Shown: positions 1 to 8,963 of the stretch, in pieces
How positions within the stretch are numbered: the stretch's first letter is position 1
How the letters are laid out: every line of letters starts with the position of its first letter
Assembly (NCBI RefSeq): GCF_024346455.1
Contig: NZ_JAGQCY010000009.1
Span: forward strand, 1 to 64,000
DNA: 64,000 bases
Source: Cyanobium sp. Aljojuca 7A6
GTDB taxonomy: Bacteria > Cyanobacteriota > Cyanobacteriia > PCC-6307 > Cyanobiaceae
Direction of reading: 5' to 3'
Translations under genes and position numbers: made by a program
Notes under the pieces: model-generated
Databases searched by the model: none
Seen by the model: only the letters and a program-made list of their open reading frames with translations
What the model was told of the DNA's origin: nothing

Positions 1-84
1 GATCGGTGTCAGGCGGGCGTTCGGGTGTGTATGCATGGGGGGTGAGGTCTGGGGCTGTTGGGTCGCACCACAACCCTGTCGGCC

Positions 85-990
85 TCACACCCCTTTGTCA
101 GCCGGAACAACCTGGTGGCACTGCACATCTAGGTCATGCTCCAGCCCGTGGCGATGGCACCAGGCCACCACAGTGTTGACCAGCAGCATGGCCACGGTCA
201 TCGGTCCGACCCCACCCGGCACCGGCGTGATGGCGGCCGCCAGGGGCTCGACCGACTCGTAATCCACATCGCCGCAGAGCTTTCCGTCCAGCCGGTGGAT
301 GCCCACATCCACCACCACGGCCCCAGGTTTCACATGCATCGCGCCGATCAGTTGGGGGCGGCCGGCCGCCACCACCAGCAGATCGGCCTGGCGGGTTACC
401 TCGCCAAGGTGATGGGTGCGCGAATGGGCCATGGTGACGGTGGCATCGGCCGCCTGGAGCATCAGGGCCATCGGCTTGCCCACCAGGATGCTGCGGCCGA
501 CCACCACCGCCTGGGCACCGGCGATGGCCACATCGGCGCTGTGCAGCAGGGCCATCACCCCGGCCGGCGTGCAGCTGCGTGGGCCCCGCTCCCCCTTCAG
601 CAGCCGACCCAGGTTGAGCGTGTGCAGACCATCGGCATCCTTGTCCGGGTCGATGGCCGCCAGCAGCGGTTCCTCAGACAAGCCTTCCGGCAGCGGCAGC
701 TGCAGCAGGATGCCGTCCACCGTCGGGTCAGCATTGAGGCGCCGGATCAGGGCCAGCACCTCTTCGGCCGGGGTGTCCGCCACCAGATGGGCGCCGTGGC
801 TGCTGATGCCGACGCGGCCACAGGCCTTTTCCTTGTTGGCGACATAGACGCCGCTGGCGGGATCATCCCCTACCCGCAGCACCGCAAGGCCAGGGGCCCG
901 TCCCGCCACCGCCAGGCCTTCGCTGACCACGGCGCTCAGGCGCCGTTCAATCTCCGCCGCCAGTCGCCGGCCGTCGAGAAGGGTGGCCAT
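85..990 (-). CDS. folD: Bifunctional methylenetetrahydrofolate dehydrogenase / methenyl-THF cyclohydrolase FolD
   Basis: 301 aa, the usual FolD length. FolD interconverts 5,10-methylene-THF, methenyl-THF and 10-formyl-THF using NADP(H) in the cytosol, supplying C1 units for purines and for initiator tRNA formylation. Visible family motifs are [14 protein letters not shown] (substrate/catalytic Tyr and Lys region), the GILLQLPLP loop, DKDADGLH, the nucleotide-binding [11 protein letters not shown], and the C-terminal [16 protein letters not shown]. The ATG at 990 was chosen because [11 protein letters not shown] is the typical FolD N-terminus. The frame stays open for about 2 kb further upstream, but only as antisense of the next gene. 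It is transcribed divergently from the HD-domain gene. Confidence 0.97.
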   Translation of the reverse strand: MATLLDGRRLAAEIERRLSAVVSEGLAVAGRAPGLAVLRVGDDPASGVYVANKEKACGRVGISSHGAHLVADTPAEEVLALIRRLNADPTVDGILLQLPLPEGLSEEPLLAAIDPDKDADGLHTLNLGRLLKGERGPRSCTPAGVMALLHSADVAIAGAQAVVVGRSILVGKPMALMLQAADATVTMAHSRTHHLGEVTRQADLLVVAAGRPQLIGAMHVKPGAVVVDVGIHRLDGKLCGDVDYESVEPLAAAITPVPGGVGPMTVAMLLVNTVVAWCHRHGLEHDLDVQCHQVVPADKGV

Positions 991-1071
991 GGGAGAACGC
1001 GCTGCCGACCCCCAGCATGCACGCAGCAACTCCCTGATGGAGGTTCCGCGCCTATTGGCTAGCGTGAATGG

Positions 1072-3162
1072 ATGAAATCGGGGCTGCGGCGGATCAGGGG
1101 ACTCTGGCGCCAGTTGCTGCGGCTCGAGCGTCCTCGCCAGGCCCTGGTGGCCTGGCGGAGTGGGGGTTCGCTGCTCGTCCTGCTGCTTTGCCTCCTGGTC
1201 GCCCTGCTCTCGAGTTGGCCCTGGTTGGTGGAGCCGAGCCTGCGGCCCGGAATGGCCGCCCCTTTCACCGTGCGTGCGCCGGCCGATGCCACGGTCATCG
1301 ACAGCACCGATCTCGAGCAACGCCGCAGCCAGATGCTGCCCCGCAGCCAGGTGCAGGTGGTCGACCCCCAGGTCAGCGAGGCCCTGGTGCAGGGGCTGGA
1401 GCAGCGGCTGCAGAATGTGCGCGAGAAGGTGGCCGACGACCAGCCCCGCCCCGATTCGCTCAACCTCACCGAAGACGAACGTCTCTGGCTGACGGGGCTC
1501 ACCCCGCCCCAGCTGGTGGCCTGGAAGGTTTCCCTGCGCCAGGCCCAGAGGCGCATGCTCAGCCAGGGGGTCGTAGCGAGTCTTTCGGAGGGCCAGCTGC
1601 TGCAGGCCGCGGAGCTCCAGCTCAACAACCTCCAACCACCGGCCCGCAGCCTGGGCAGCCGCCTGCTGGCCAGCAGCCTGCAGGGACGCACCAACCTGCG
1701 CGGTGACAGCTTCCTCAGCCAGCGGCGGATCGAAGACCTGCTCACCCGCCAGGGGCTGCCGACGATCCGGGTTCGCAAGAACGACCTGATCACCCGTCAG
1801 GGGGAGGCGATCAGCCCCCAGTCCTTCGATGTGCTGGAACATTTCGACCTGGTCAATCACCGCCCCCGCCCCGTGGCCTGGCTGGTCCGCTTCAGTGAAG
1901 CCCTCGCCGCCTGCGGCGTGATGCTGCTGGTGATGCGCCGCTGGCGGGCCAGCCTCGAACCGCGTCAGGCCCTGCTGGCGCTGGCGATGCTGGTGCTCGT
2001 GCAGGGCTGCAAGCTCTGGTTGGGTAACCAGGTGAGCCCCCTGGCCCTGCTGGTCCCCCCCACCCTGCTCCTTTCCCAGGGCCTGGGCACGGCGGCCGGC
2101 CTGGCCTGGCTGGCCGTGGCCGCCATGCTCTGGCCGGTGCCGGTGCAGGGCCTGCTGGTGCCCCAGCTGGGGGTGGCGGCCCTGGTGGCGGCGATCGCGG
2201 CCGTGCTTGCCGGGCGCCAACGCAACCGGGCCCAGCTGCTGCAGCTGGCCCTGTTGCTCCCGGTCGGTGCCGTGCTGCTGCAGTGGCTGTTGATCCAGAT
2301 ATTCAACCTCCGCGCCCTCGACACCATCCCGGGACCGTTCAGCGGCAGTGATCTGCTCCAGGAAGCCCTGCTGGTGACGGGGCTGCTGATGGCGGGTCTG
2401 CTGCTGGCGCCCTTGGTGGAAAGCTTCTTCGGCCTGCTCACCCGGGCCCGGCTGATGGAACTGGCCGACCTGGAACGTCCCCTGCTGCGGCGACTGTCGA
2501 TGGAGGCGCCGGGCACCTTCGAACACACCCTGATGATCTGCGGCCTGGCGGAGGAGGGGGCCCGCGCCATCCAGGCCGATGTCGATCTGATCCGCACCGG
2601 CGCCCTCTATCACGATGTCGGCAAGCTGCATGGCCCCCATTGGTTCATCGAGAACCAGGAGCACGGCGCCAACCCCCATGACGAACTCGACGACCCCTTC
2701 GCCAGCGCCGCCATCCTCCAGGCCCATGTCGACGAGGGCCTCAAGCTGGCCCGTCGCTACCGGCTTCCCCGTCCCCTGGCGGATTTCATCCCCGAGCACC
2801 AGGGCAGGCTCAAGATGGGGTACTTCCTCTACCAGGCCAAGGAGCGGGATCCAACGGTCAGGGAAGAGCAGTTTCGCTACCGCGGCCCTGCCCCCCGCAG
2901 CCGCGAGACGGCGATCCTGATGCTGGCCGATGGCTGCGAGGCCGCCCTGCGCTCCCTGCCGCCGGGCACCAGTGAGGCGGAGGCCCAGGCGATGGTGCGA
3001 CGCCTCGTCGAAGCCAGGCAGAACGATGGCCAGCTCGATGGCAGCGGCATCTCCCGGGCCGAGCTGGAACTGGTGATCAGGGCTTTTGTGCGGGTCTGGC
3101 GGCGCATGCGCCACCGGCGCATTCCCTACCCCATCTCGCCCCGCAAGGCCTTCAGCGCCTGA
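1072..3162 (+). CDS. 7TM-HD family membrane protein, PgpH-like cyclic-di-AMP phosphodiesterase
   Basis: 696 aa with the 7TMR-HDED layout: one TM helix (about residues 33-50), a large extracytoplasmic domain (about 50-275), six clustered TM helices (about 280-455) and a cytoplasmic HD domain. HD metal-site residues are visible: H485 (FEHTLM), H514-D515 (YHDVGK), the [13 protein letters not shown] stretch, H576 (PEHQGR) and D620 (ADGCEA). In Firmicutes, PgpH hydrolyses c-di-AMP to pApA. The same activity is inferred here from architecture. Its C-terminus overlaps the convergent crcB by 11 bp. A KimA-like K+ importer, a known c-di-AMP target family, lies elsewhere in the window. Confidence 0.9.
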   Translation: MKSGLRRIRGLWRQLLRLERPRQALVAWRSGGSLLVLLLCLLVALLSSWPWLVEPSLRPGMAAPFTVRAPADATVIDSTDLEQRRSQMLPRSQVQVVDPQVSEALVQGLEQRLQNVREKVADDQPRPDSLNLTEDERLWLTGLTPPQLVAWKVSLRQAQRRMLSQGVVASLSEGQLLQAAELQLNNLQPPARSLGSRLLASSLQGRTNLRGDSFLSQRRIEDLLTRQGLPTIRVRKNDLITRQGEAISPQSFDVLEHFDLVNHRPRPVAWLVRFSEALAACGVMLLVMRRWRASLEPRQALLALAMLVLVQGCKLWLGNQVSPLALLVPPTLLLSQGLGTAAGLAWLAVAAMLWPVPVQGLLVPQLGVAALVAAIAAVLAGRQRNRAQLLQLALLLPVGAVLLQWLLIQIFNLRALDTIPGPFSGSDLLQEALLVTGLLMAGLLLAPLVESFFGLLTRARLMELADLERPLLRRLSMEAPGTFEHTLMICGLAEEGARAIQADVDLIRTGALYHDVGKLHGPHWFIENQEHGANPHDELDDPFASAAILQAHVDEGLKLARRYRLPRPLADFIPEHQGRLKMGYFLYQAKERDPTVREEQFRYRGPAPRSRETAILMLADGCEAALRSLPPGTSEAEAQAMVRRLVEARQNDGQLDGSGISRAELELVIRAFVRVWRRMRHRRIPYPISPRKAFSA

Positions 3163-3571
3163 ACCAGCGGCCTGCCACCAGACCGACGCTCACCGCCACC
3201 ATCCCCCCCAGCAGGCTGATCAGCACCACAGCCAGGGCTTCATCGGGGCGCCCGCGGCGCAGGGCCAGGCTGATCTGCAGCATCCAGCTGCTGAAGGTGG
3301 TGAGCGATCCGCAGAAGCCGATGCCCCCCAGCAGCATCAGCCTGGGGCGGGGGGCCGGCTGCGCCGCGATCACGCCGATCAGGAACGTGCCGAGCAGGTT
3401 GGCGATCAGATCGAACGCGATCAGCCCGGCGTGACCCCCCACCAGGCCCTTGCCCAGGTCCTCTAGGTGCCAGCGCAGCAGGGCTCCGGGCACGGCTCCG
3501 GTGGCCACCAGCAGCAGGTCCCGTGCCTCGCGGCGCAGGGCTGCAGGACCTCCGTTCGGGGACGTTGCCAT
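3152..3571 (-). CDS. crcB: Fluoride efflux channel FluC/CrcB, copy 1
   Basis: 139 aa, four hydrophobic segments. CrcB (Fluc) proteins form dual-topology dimeric fluoride channels in the plasma membrane. Diagnostic motifs are [10 protein letters not shown] near the N-terminus, the conserved Asn in NLLGTFLIG, and [12 protein letters not shown] (the family G-x-x-G-x-x-TTFS motif). It ends inside the tail of the convergent HD-domain gene and lies 8 bp downstream of a second crcB copy in the same direction. Paired crcB genes commonly encode antiparallel heterodimers. No fluoride riboswitch was recognised upstream. Confidence 0.93.
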   Translation of the reverse strand: MATSPNGGPAALRREARDLLLVATGAVPGALLRWHLEDLGKGLVGGHAGLIAFDLIANLLGTFLIGVIAAQPAPRPRLMLLGGIGFCGSLTTFSSWMLQISLALRRGRPDEALAVVLISLLGGMVAVSVGLVAGRWFRR

Positions 3572-3579
3572 GGCCTGTC

Positions 3580-3963
3580 CTAAGAGCTGCCCAGGGCCAG
3601 GCCGGCCCCCACGGCCAGCAGTCCCCCCAGCACCGAACCGCCACAGAGCAGGACGGCCTCCCTGCGTTGGTGCCGCTCCAGGGTGTCGTGCAGTTCGGCG
3701 ATCCAGGTGGAGAAGGTGCTGAAGCTGCCAAGGAATCCCGTGCCCAGCAGCAGCAGGGGGCGCTCGGCCGCCACCCCGCAGCTGGCCTCCAGACTCACCA
3801 GCAAACCGATGGAAAAACAGGCGATCAGATTCACGCCGAAGGTGCCCCAGTGTTTGCGGGGCAGCATCGGCTCGAAATGGTTGACGACCCGGAAGCGCAA
3901 CCAGGCCCCCGGCACCGCTCCGATCGCGACGAACAGGGCGTCATTGCCCACGGCCGTTGCCAT
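3580..3963 (-). CDS. crcB: Fluoride efflux channel FluC/CrcB, copy 2
   Basis: 127 aa from the ATG at 3963; the frame also allows a start 24 bp upstream, inside the preceding gene. It carries GAVPGAWLRFR, a conserved Asn in FGVNLIACFSIG, and GFLGSFSTFSTW, the pore-lining FSTF motif. Four TM segments are expected. The ATG sits one base after the stop of the SemiSWEET-like gene (TGAGATG), so translational coupling is likely. With the downstream crcB it probably forms a two-subunit fluoride channel; this pairing is inferred from adjacency. Confidence 0.92.
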   Translation of the reverse strand: MATAVGNDALFVAIGAVPGAWLRFRVVNHFEPMLPRKHWGTFGVNLIACFSIGLLVSLEASCGVAAERPLLLLGTGFLGSFSTFSTWIAELHDTLERHQRREAVLLCGGSVLGGLLAVGAGLALGSS

Positions 3964-3964
3964 C

Positions 3965-4270
3965 TCAGCCCTGTCCCCGCGGACCACGGCCCCAGCGCTC
4001 TCGTCCGTCCAGCAGGGCCCGCAGCTTGCGCTCCAGCACCACCGACGCGGGCACCAGGGTGATCAGGTTGGCGACGATCACCGGTCCATCGGCCTTGAGC
4101 AGTCCGTAGGCGGCCCAACCCAGTATTCCCAGGGTGAACAGGCCATACATCCGCAGCGAGATGGCGCTGGTGTCGCCGCTGCGCACGGTCTTCACGGCCT
4201 GGGGAAAAAGGCTGAGGGTGGTCAACGAGGCGGCCCCGTAACCGAGGGCACTCACCGCGAAGGACTCCAT
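3965..4270 (-). CDS. SemiSWEET / PQ-loop family small transporter
   Basis: 101 aa with three hydrophobic segments, the size of a bacterial SemiSWEET protomer (half of a eukaryotic SWEET; functional as a dimer). The PQ motif is in LFPQAVKTVRSGDTSAIS, followed by a YGLFTLGILGWAAYGLL helix. Family members facilitate diffusion of sugars; the substrate here is unknown. The C-terminal tail is hydrophilic and Arg/Gly-rich. It is the first gene of a compact minus-strand group with the two crcB genes. Confidence 0.8.
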   Translation of the reverse strand: MESFAVSALGYGAASLTTLSLFPQAVKTVRSGDTSAISLRMYGLFTLGILGWAAYGLLKADGPVIVANLITLVPASVVLERKLRALLDGRERWGRGPRGQG

Positions 4271-4321
4271 TGGCGCTGGCCGCTGTTGCGTGCAGCATGA
4301 CGACATTCCGCCCGTTCCGCC

Positions 4322-5854
4322 GTGGTCTTGAGCTTCCGCGAACTGCAGGGGCAACTGCAGGCCCCCTGGGGCCGGGAGCATGGCGACGCCTGTGCCGGCG
4401 GGACCGGTGCGGACTTCGATCTGCTCATGGTGCCGTCGCTCACCATGGATCCCTCCCAGCTGGCCCTGGTGACGGGCGCCCACCACTACGAGGAGCGTCA
4501 GCTGTTCTCACTGATGCGGCTCCGCAATCCCGGGGTCCAGGTGGTCTACGTGACCAGCAAGCTCCTGCCGGAGTTGGTGGTGGACGCCGTCCTGGAGCTG
4601 ATGCCCGGGGTCCCCACCTCCCATGCCCGCCGCCGGCTGCACCTGTTCGACACCGACGACGGCTCAGCCCGACCGCTCACCCAGAAGCTGCTGGAGCGTC
4701 CGGCCCTGCTGGGGCGGATCCGGGAGCGGCTACGGCCTGGCCGCAGCTTCATCAACTGCTACGTGGTGACGGAGCTGGAGAAGACGCTCTCTGAACGCCT
4801 GCAGGTGCCTTTGCTGGGCACCGATCCGGCCCTGGGCTACTGGGGCACCAAGGCCGGCAGCCGGGAACTGTTCGCCCGCTGTGGCGTTCCCCATCCCCCC
4901 GGCAGCGGGCTGGCCCATAGCCCCGGGGATCTGGCGGAAGCGGTGGCTGATCTCTGGGACTCCCACCCCGAGCTGGGCAGTTGCGTCGTCAAGCTGAACG
5001 AGGGCTTCAGCGGCGAAGGCAATGCCCGGCTGGCTTTCACCCCCCTGGCCCTGGCCAGTCTCTCCAGGCGGGAGCGGGTCGCCCGACTCGCCGAGGCCCT
5101 GGAGGCCCTGCCGATGCCGGCGGCCGCCTGGAAAGAGCTGCTGGCCCAGCAGGGGGCCCTGGCCGAGGCCTGGCTGGAGGGTGGCGAGGTGCTGCGTTCG
5201 CCGAGCGTGCAGGGCACCATCCATCCAGGGGGGATGGTGGAGGTGCTTTCCACCCATGAGCAGATCCTCGGTGGCGCCGGCGGCCAGACGTATCTCGGCT
5301 GCTGCTTCCCCGCCGACGAGCCCTACCGGGTGGCGTTGATGCAGCACGGCCAGGCCGTCGGGCAGGCTCTTGCTGCTGAAGGGGCCCTGGAGCGCTACGG
5401 GGTCGACTTCATCGCCCGTCGCTTCGGGGAGGTCTGGGATCTGCAGGCCATCGAGGTCAATCTGCGCCACGGCGGCACCACCCATCCCTTCATGGCCCTG
5501 CGGGCGATCACCGCCGGCAGCCTCGAACCCGCCACGGGTCGTTTCCTTTCCCCCACCGGCCAACCGTTGCACTACCGCGCCACCGACAACTTCAGCGACC
5601 CCCGCCTGCGGGGCCTGATGCCCCTCGACCTGATCGACATCGTGGCCGAGGCCGGCCTGCACTACGACCCCGCCCGCTTGCAGGGCAGCGTCTTCCATCT
5701 GCTGGGCTGCCTCTCGGAGTTCGGCAAGCTGGGCATGACCTGCATCGGCCGGGATCCGGAGCAGGCCTCGGCCGTCTACCGGTCCACCGTGGCGGAACTG
5801 CTGGCCGGCGCCAGCGTCCGCAGCGGGGCTCCCCTTCCCCTCTCTGTCGGCTGA
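4322..5854 (+). CDS. ATP-grasp carboxylate-amine ligase related to peptide ligase PGM1
   Basis: 510 aa from a GTG start. The N-terminal half matches the PGM1 N-domain style (FINCYVVTELEKTLSERL, then LLGTDPALGYWGTKAGSRELF). The ATP-grasp part shows CVVKLNEGFSGEGNARL, a lysine/glycine-loop nucleotide-binding segment, and a metal-binding tail with IEVNLRHGGTTHPFM. PGM1 of the pheganomycin pathway joins an amino acid derivative to ribosomal peptides; the substrate of the cyanobacterial homologues is not known to me. No precursor peptide or other RiPP gene is adjacent. The next gene, 23 bp downstream, is a coiled-coil membrane protein of unknown role. Confidence 0.75.
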   Translation: MVLSFRELQGQLQAPWGREHGDACAGGTGADFDLLMVPSLTMDPSQLALVTGAHHYEERQLFSLMRLRNPGVQVVYVTSKLLPELVVDAVLELMPGVPTSHARRRLHLFDTDDGSARPLTQKLLERPALLGRIRERLRPGRSFINCYVVTELEKTLSERLQVPLLGTDPALGYWGTKAGSRELFARCGVPHPPGSGLAHSPGDLAEAVADLWDSHPELGSCVVKLNEGFSGEGNARLAFTPLALASLSRRERVARLAEALEALPMPAAAWKELLAQQGALAEAWLEGGEVLRSPSVQGTIHPGGMVEVLSTHEQILGGAGGQTYLGCCFPADEPYRVALMQHGQAVGQALAAEGALERYGVDFIARRFGEVWDLQAIEVNLRHGGTTHPFMALRAITAGSLEPATGRFLSPTGQPLHYRATDNFSDPRLRGLMPLDLIDIVAEAGLHYDPARLQGSVFHLLGCLSEFGKLGMTCIGRDPEQASAVYRSTVAELLAGASVRSGAPLPLSVG

Positions 5855-5877
5855 CGGCCAGGCCCGCGCAGGGCAGG

Positions 5878-6396
5878 ATGGGTCAGCACAGGGGGCGCAT
5901 GGTCTCGATCACCGACCGCGACGACGACGGCGAACGGCTTCAACCGCCGGCGCCCTCCGGCCCGCCGATCTGGACCGGCTGGTTGCAGATCGGACTGAGC
6001 ACCATGCTGACGGTGCTGTTTCTGGTGATCCTGAGCAAGGCGCAGGAGCAGAGCCAGCGGCTGATGCGGCTGGAGCAGCGCCTGCAGGGATTGGAGAACA
6101 GCCGGGCCCTCGATCGCACCTCCGTGCTGGAGGAGCAGCAGCGGGCGATGGTGGGACGCCTGCAGACGCTCGAGACCAGCGCCCAGCGGCTCGAGGCCCT
6201 GGAGCGGCAGCAGGAGCAATGGCGGTCCGCCCTGGCTGACATGCAGGGCCGGGCCGTGCGGCGCCCCCAGGCGGATCCGGACTTTTTTCCCGCTGTGCCG
6301 CTGCCGTCCTCAGGCCCCGCCGGCCGCCCCAGCCCTCCGGCCGCCGACCGCGGCGATGGTGGCGTTCTGCGCCCCCCAGCGCCTGGAAGCCCCTGA
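5878..6396 (+). CDS. Hypothetical single-pass membrane protein with coiled coil
   Basis: 172 aa, or 165 aa if it starts at the Met at 5899. It has a short acidic N-terminus, one TM helix (about residues 33-52, containing LSTMLTVLFLVIL), then about 75 residues of heptad-like Gln/Arg/Leu/Glu-rich sequence predicted to be a coiled coil, and a Pro-rich tail. No catalytic domain was recognised. It is probably cotranscribed with the ATP-grasp gene. The compositional bias agrees with the coding frame, but the function is unknown. Confidence 0.6.
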   Translation: MGQHRGRMVSITDRDDDGERLQPPAPSGPPIWTGWLQIGLSTMLTVLFLVILSKAQEQSQRLMRLEQRLQGLENSRALDRTSVLEEQQRAMVGRLQTLETSAQRLEALERQQEQWRSALADMQGRAVRRPQADPDFFPAVPLPSSGPAGRPSPPAADRGDGGVLRPPAPGSP

Positions 6397-6407
6397 GGGA
6401 CCAAGCC

Positions 6408-7244
6408 TCAGCCCTTCACCGCATCACCACTGGCACTGGGCAGGATGTAGCGCTGCAGCAGCACGAACAGCAGCAGCACCGGCAGAATCGAGACCACCGA
6501 GCCTGCGGCGACCAGGCGCCAGTCAAGGGAGAAACTGCTGGCCAGCTGCTGCAGGCCCAGGGGCAGGGTGTAGAGATTGGGGTCGTCGAGAATGATCAGC
6601 GGCCAGAGGAAATCACTCCAGGTGCCGATGAACACGAACATCGCCAGGGTGATCAGGTCGGCCCGGGCCGCCGGCAGCATCACGTTCCACCATTCACCGA
6701 TGGGGGTGCAGCCGTCGATCCGGGCCGCCTCCTCCAGTTCCACCGGCACCGCCAGGAAGCTCTGGCGTAGCAGAAAGATGCCGAAGGCCGTGGCGGCCTG
6801 GGGCACGATCAGGGCCCAGAGCGTATTGCGCAGACCGATCTGCACCATCAGCAGGTACAGCGGGATCATCACCACCTGGAAGGGGATCAGGATCGTGGCC
6901 ACCACCAGGGCCAGCACCAGGCCCCTGCCGCGGAAGCGCATCCGCGCCAGGGGGTAGGCCGCCAGGGAGCAGAACAGCAGGTTGGCCAGCACCGCCAGGG
7001 CGCTGACGATCGTGCTGTTGAGCAGGTAAGTGCCCATGGGATTGGCGGCAAACAGGCGCCCGTAGGCCTCCAGACTCGGCTGACTCGGCAGCAAGGCCGG
7101 GGGGCTGGTGAAGATGTTCTCCGCCGGCCCCTTGAGGGAGGTGCTCACCAGCCAGAGCAGGGGCAACAGCAGCAGCACAGCCACCAGCAGCAGCAGGGCG
7201 AGCTGCAGGCCCGTGGCCAGCGAGGAGCGGTTGGGGGCGTTCAC
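6408..7244 (-). CDS. Carbohydrate ABC transporter permease, MalG type
   Basis: 278 aa with six TM segments. The cytoplasmic EAA loop, which docks the ATPase, is present as [23 protein letters not shown]. Its length and C-terminal segment fit MalG-like inner-membrane permeases for sugars or glucosylglycerol. The GTG start overlaps the leuA stop by 4 bp (GTGA), so it is probably translated from the leuA message. No partner permease, ATPase or solute-binding gene of this class is in the window, so the rest of the transporter must be encoded elsewhere. Confidence 0.88.
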   Translation of the reverse strand: MNAPNRSSLATGLQLALLLLVAVLLLLPLLWLVSTSLKGPAENIFTSPPALLPSQPSLEAYGRLFAANPMGTYLLNSTIVSALAVLANLLFCSLAAYPLARMRFRGRGLVLALVVATILIPFQVVMIPLYLLMVQIGLRNTLWALIVPQAATAFGIFLLRQSFLAVPVELEEAARIDGCTPIGEWWNVMLPAARADLITLAMFVFIGTWSDFLWPLIILDDPNLYTLPLGLQQLASSFSLDWRLVAAGSVVSILPVLLLFVLLQRYILPSASGDAVKG

Positions 7245-8866
7245 AGACGCGGCAGTTCCGCCACCGGAAGTGGGGTCCTCTGGGGGTGAAGCGGGGAGCG
7301 CTGGCTGCCGGAGACGAGCCGGTTGAGGGCGTTGACGAAGGCCTGGGCTGCCGCCACGACGATGTCGGTGTCGGCGGCATGGCCCGAATAGAGCACCCCC
7401 TGGTGGCGCAGCCGGATGGTCACCTCGCCCATGGCATCGATGCCTTCCGTGACGGACTTGATGCTGAACTCCACCAGTTCATTCGGCACCTGGGCCAGGT
7501 GGTTGAGGGCCTGGCAGACCGCATCCACCGGTCCGGTGCCGATGGCCGCCTCGGTCAGGTCGATGCCGTCCCCATCCCGCAGGGTGACGGTGGCGGTGGG
7601 CTGCAGGTTGGTGCCGCAACTCACCTGGACCGATTGCAGGACGTAGCGGGGGCCGTCCTGTTGCTGCACCTGCTCGCTGACGATCGCTTCGAGATCCCGG
7701 TCGGTGATCTCCCGCTTGCGGTCGGCCAGCTCCTTGAAGCGGGTGAAGGCGTCGTCGAGATCGTGGCGCTCCAGGGTGTAGCCGAGCTCCTCCAGCCGGG
7801 CCCGGAAGGCGCTGCGGCCTGAAAGCTTGCCGAGGGAAATCCGGTTGTCGGCCAGGCCAACCGTGCGGGCATCGATGATCTCGTAGGTGAGCCGGTTCTT
7901 GAGCACGCCGTCCTGGTGGATGCCGGACTCATGCGCGAAGGCATTGGCACCCACGATCGCCTTGTTGGGCTGCACGGCCATGCCGGTGAGATTGGAGACC
8001 AGGCGGGAGGTCTTGGTGATCTCCTCGGTGCGCACGTTGGTGAGGGAATCGCGCTGCTCGGCCGGCCGGCCCAGGAACGGGTTGAAGTAGCTGCGGCGCA
8101 CGTGCAGGGCCATGACCAGCTCCTCCAGGGAGGCGTTGCCGGCCCGTTCGCCGATGCCGTTGATGGTGCACTCCAGCTGGCGGGCGCCGTTCTTGACGGC
8201 TTCGAGGAAATTGGCGACGGCAAGGCCCAGATCGTTGTGCCCATGCACGGAGATCACCGCCTGGTCGATGTTGGGCACCGAGCGGTTGATGCCGGCGATG
8301 ATCTCGCCGAATTCCGATGGGGTGGTGTAGCCCACCGTGTCGGGGATGTTGATGGTGGTGGCCCCCGCCTTGATTGCCGCCTCGATCACCTCATGCATGA
8401 AGGCGGGATCACTGCGGCCGGCGTCCTCACAGGAGAACTCCACGTCCTCCACCAGGGAGCGGGCGTAGGCCACCATCTCCGCGGTGATGGCGATCACCTC
8501 GGCGCGGCTCTTGCGCAGCTTGTGCTCCAGGTGGATGTCGCTGGTGGCAATGAAGGTGTGGATGCGCCGGTGGGCCGCCGGGGCCACGGCCTCGGCGCAG
8601 GCCTTGATGTCGCCGCTGGCGGCGCGGGCCAGGCCGCAGATCACGGGCCCATCCGGGGTGCCCACGGTGGCGGCGATCCGCTGGACGGCGTGAAAATCGC
8701 CGCTGCTGGCGAACGGGAAGCCGGCCTCGATGATGTCCACCCCCAGGCGGGCCAGCTGCTGGGCGATCGCGAGCTTCTCCTCAAGGTTGAGGCTGGCGCC
8801 AGGGGACTGCTCCCCGTCGCGGAGGGTGGTATCGAAGATCAATACCCGGCCGGGATCGCGGGCCAT
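7241..8866 (-). CDS. leuA: 2-isopropylmalate synthase
   Basis: 541 aa. LeuA condenses acetyl-CoA with 2-oxoisovalerate, the first committed step of leucine synthesis. The TIM-barrel catalytic part has [15 protein letters not shown] (metal Asp), [10 protein letters not shown], the metal HxH in [16 protein letters not shown], and [13 protein letters not shown]. The C-terminal LeuA dimerisation/allosteric domain (about residues 390-520) is complete, so leucine feedback control is expected. The ATG at 8866 gives the usual [18 protein letters not shown] beginning. It is divergent from the GH57 gene and its stop overlaps the orphan permease. Confidence 0.97.
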   Translation of the reverse strand: MARDPGRVLIFDTTLRDGEQSPGASLNLEEKLAIAQQLARLGVDIIEAGFPFASSGDFHAVQRIAATVGTPDGPVICGLARAASGDIKACAEAVAPAAHRRIHTFIATSDIHLEHKLRKSRAEVIAITAEMVAYARSLVEDVEFSCEDAGRSDPAFMHEVIEAAIKAGATTINIPDTVGYTTPSEFGEIIAGINRSVPNIDQAVISVHGHNDLGLAVANFLEAVKNGARQLECTINGIGERAGNASLEELVMALHVRRSYFNPFLGRPAEQRDSLTNVRTEEITKTSRLVSNLTGMAVQPNKAIVGANAFAHESGIHQDGVLKNRLTYEIIDARTVGLADNRISLGKLSGRSAFRARLEELGYTLERHDLDDAFTRFKELADRKREITDRDLEAIVSEQVQQQDGPRYVLQSVQVSCGTNLQPTATVTLRDGDGIDLTEAAIGTGPVDAVCQALNHLAQVPNELVEFSIKSVTEGIDAMGEVTIRLRHQGVLYSGHAADTDIVVAAAQAFVNALNRLVSGSQRSPLHPQRTPLPVAELPRL

Positions 8867-8904
8867 GGAGTTAAGCGGAACAGCTATGAGTTAGGGCCAC
8901 TCTA

Positions 8905-8920
8905 GGGGCCGGACGGCCCC
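8905..8920. promoter_or_regulatory. Short perfect inverted repeat in the leuA / GH57 divergent promoter region
   Basis: GGGGCC and GGCCCC arms of 6 bp separated by 4 bases, lying between two divergently transcribed starts (8866 and 8964). It could be an operator or a leader hairpin. In GC-rich DNA such short arms occur by chance, so the call is weak. Confidence 0.25.
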
Positions 8921-8963
8921 GTTCAAAGAGCGGAACGTACAGTGGCCGCACAGAGGTTTCCCC

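Noticed and set aside
991-3114. A long minus-strand frame continuous with folD that would make a protein of about 1000 residues
   Set aside because: It is antisense to the PgpH-like gene and low-complexity (His/Gln/Gly-rich), the usual shadow of GC-rich coding DNA. FolD length and start are normal at 990.
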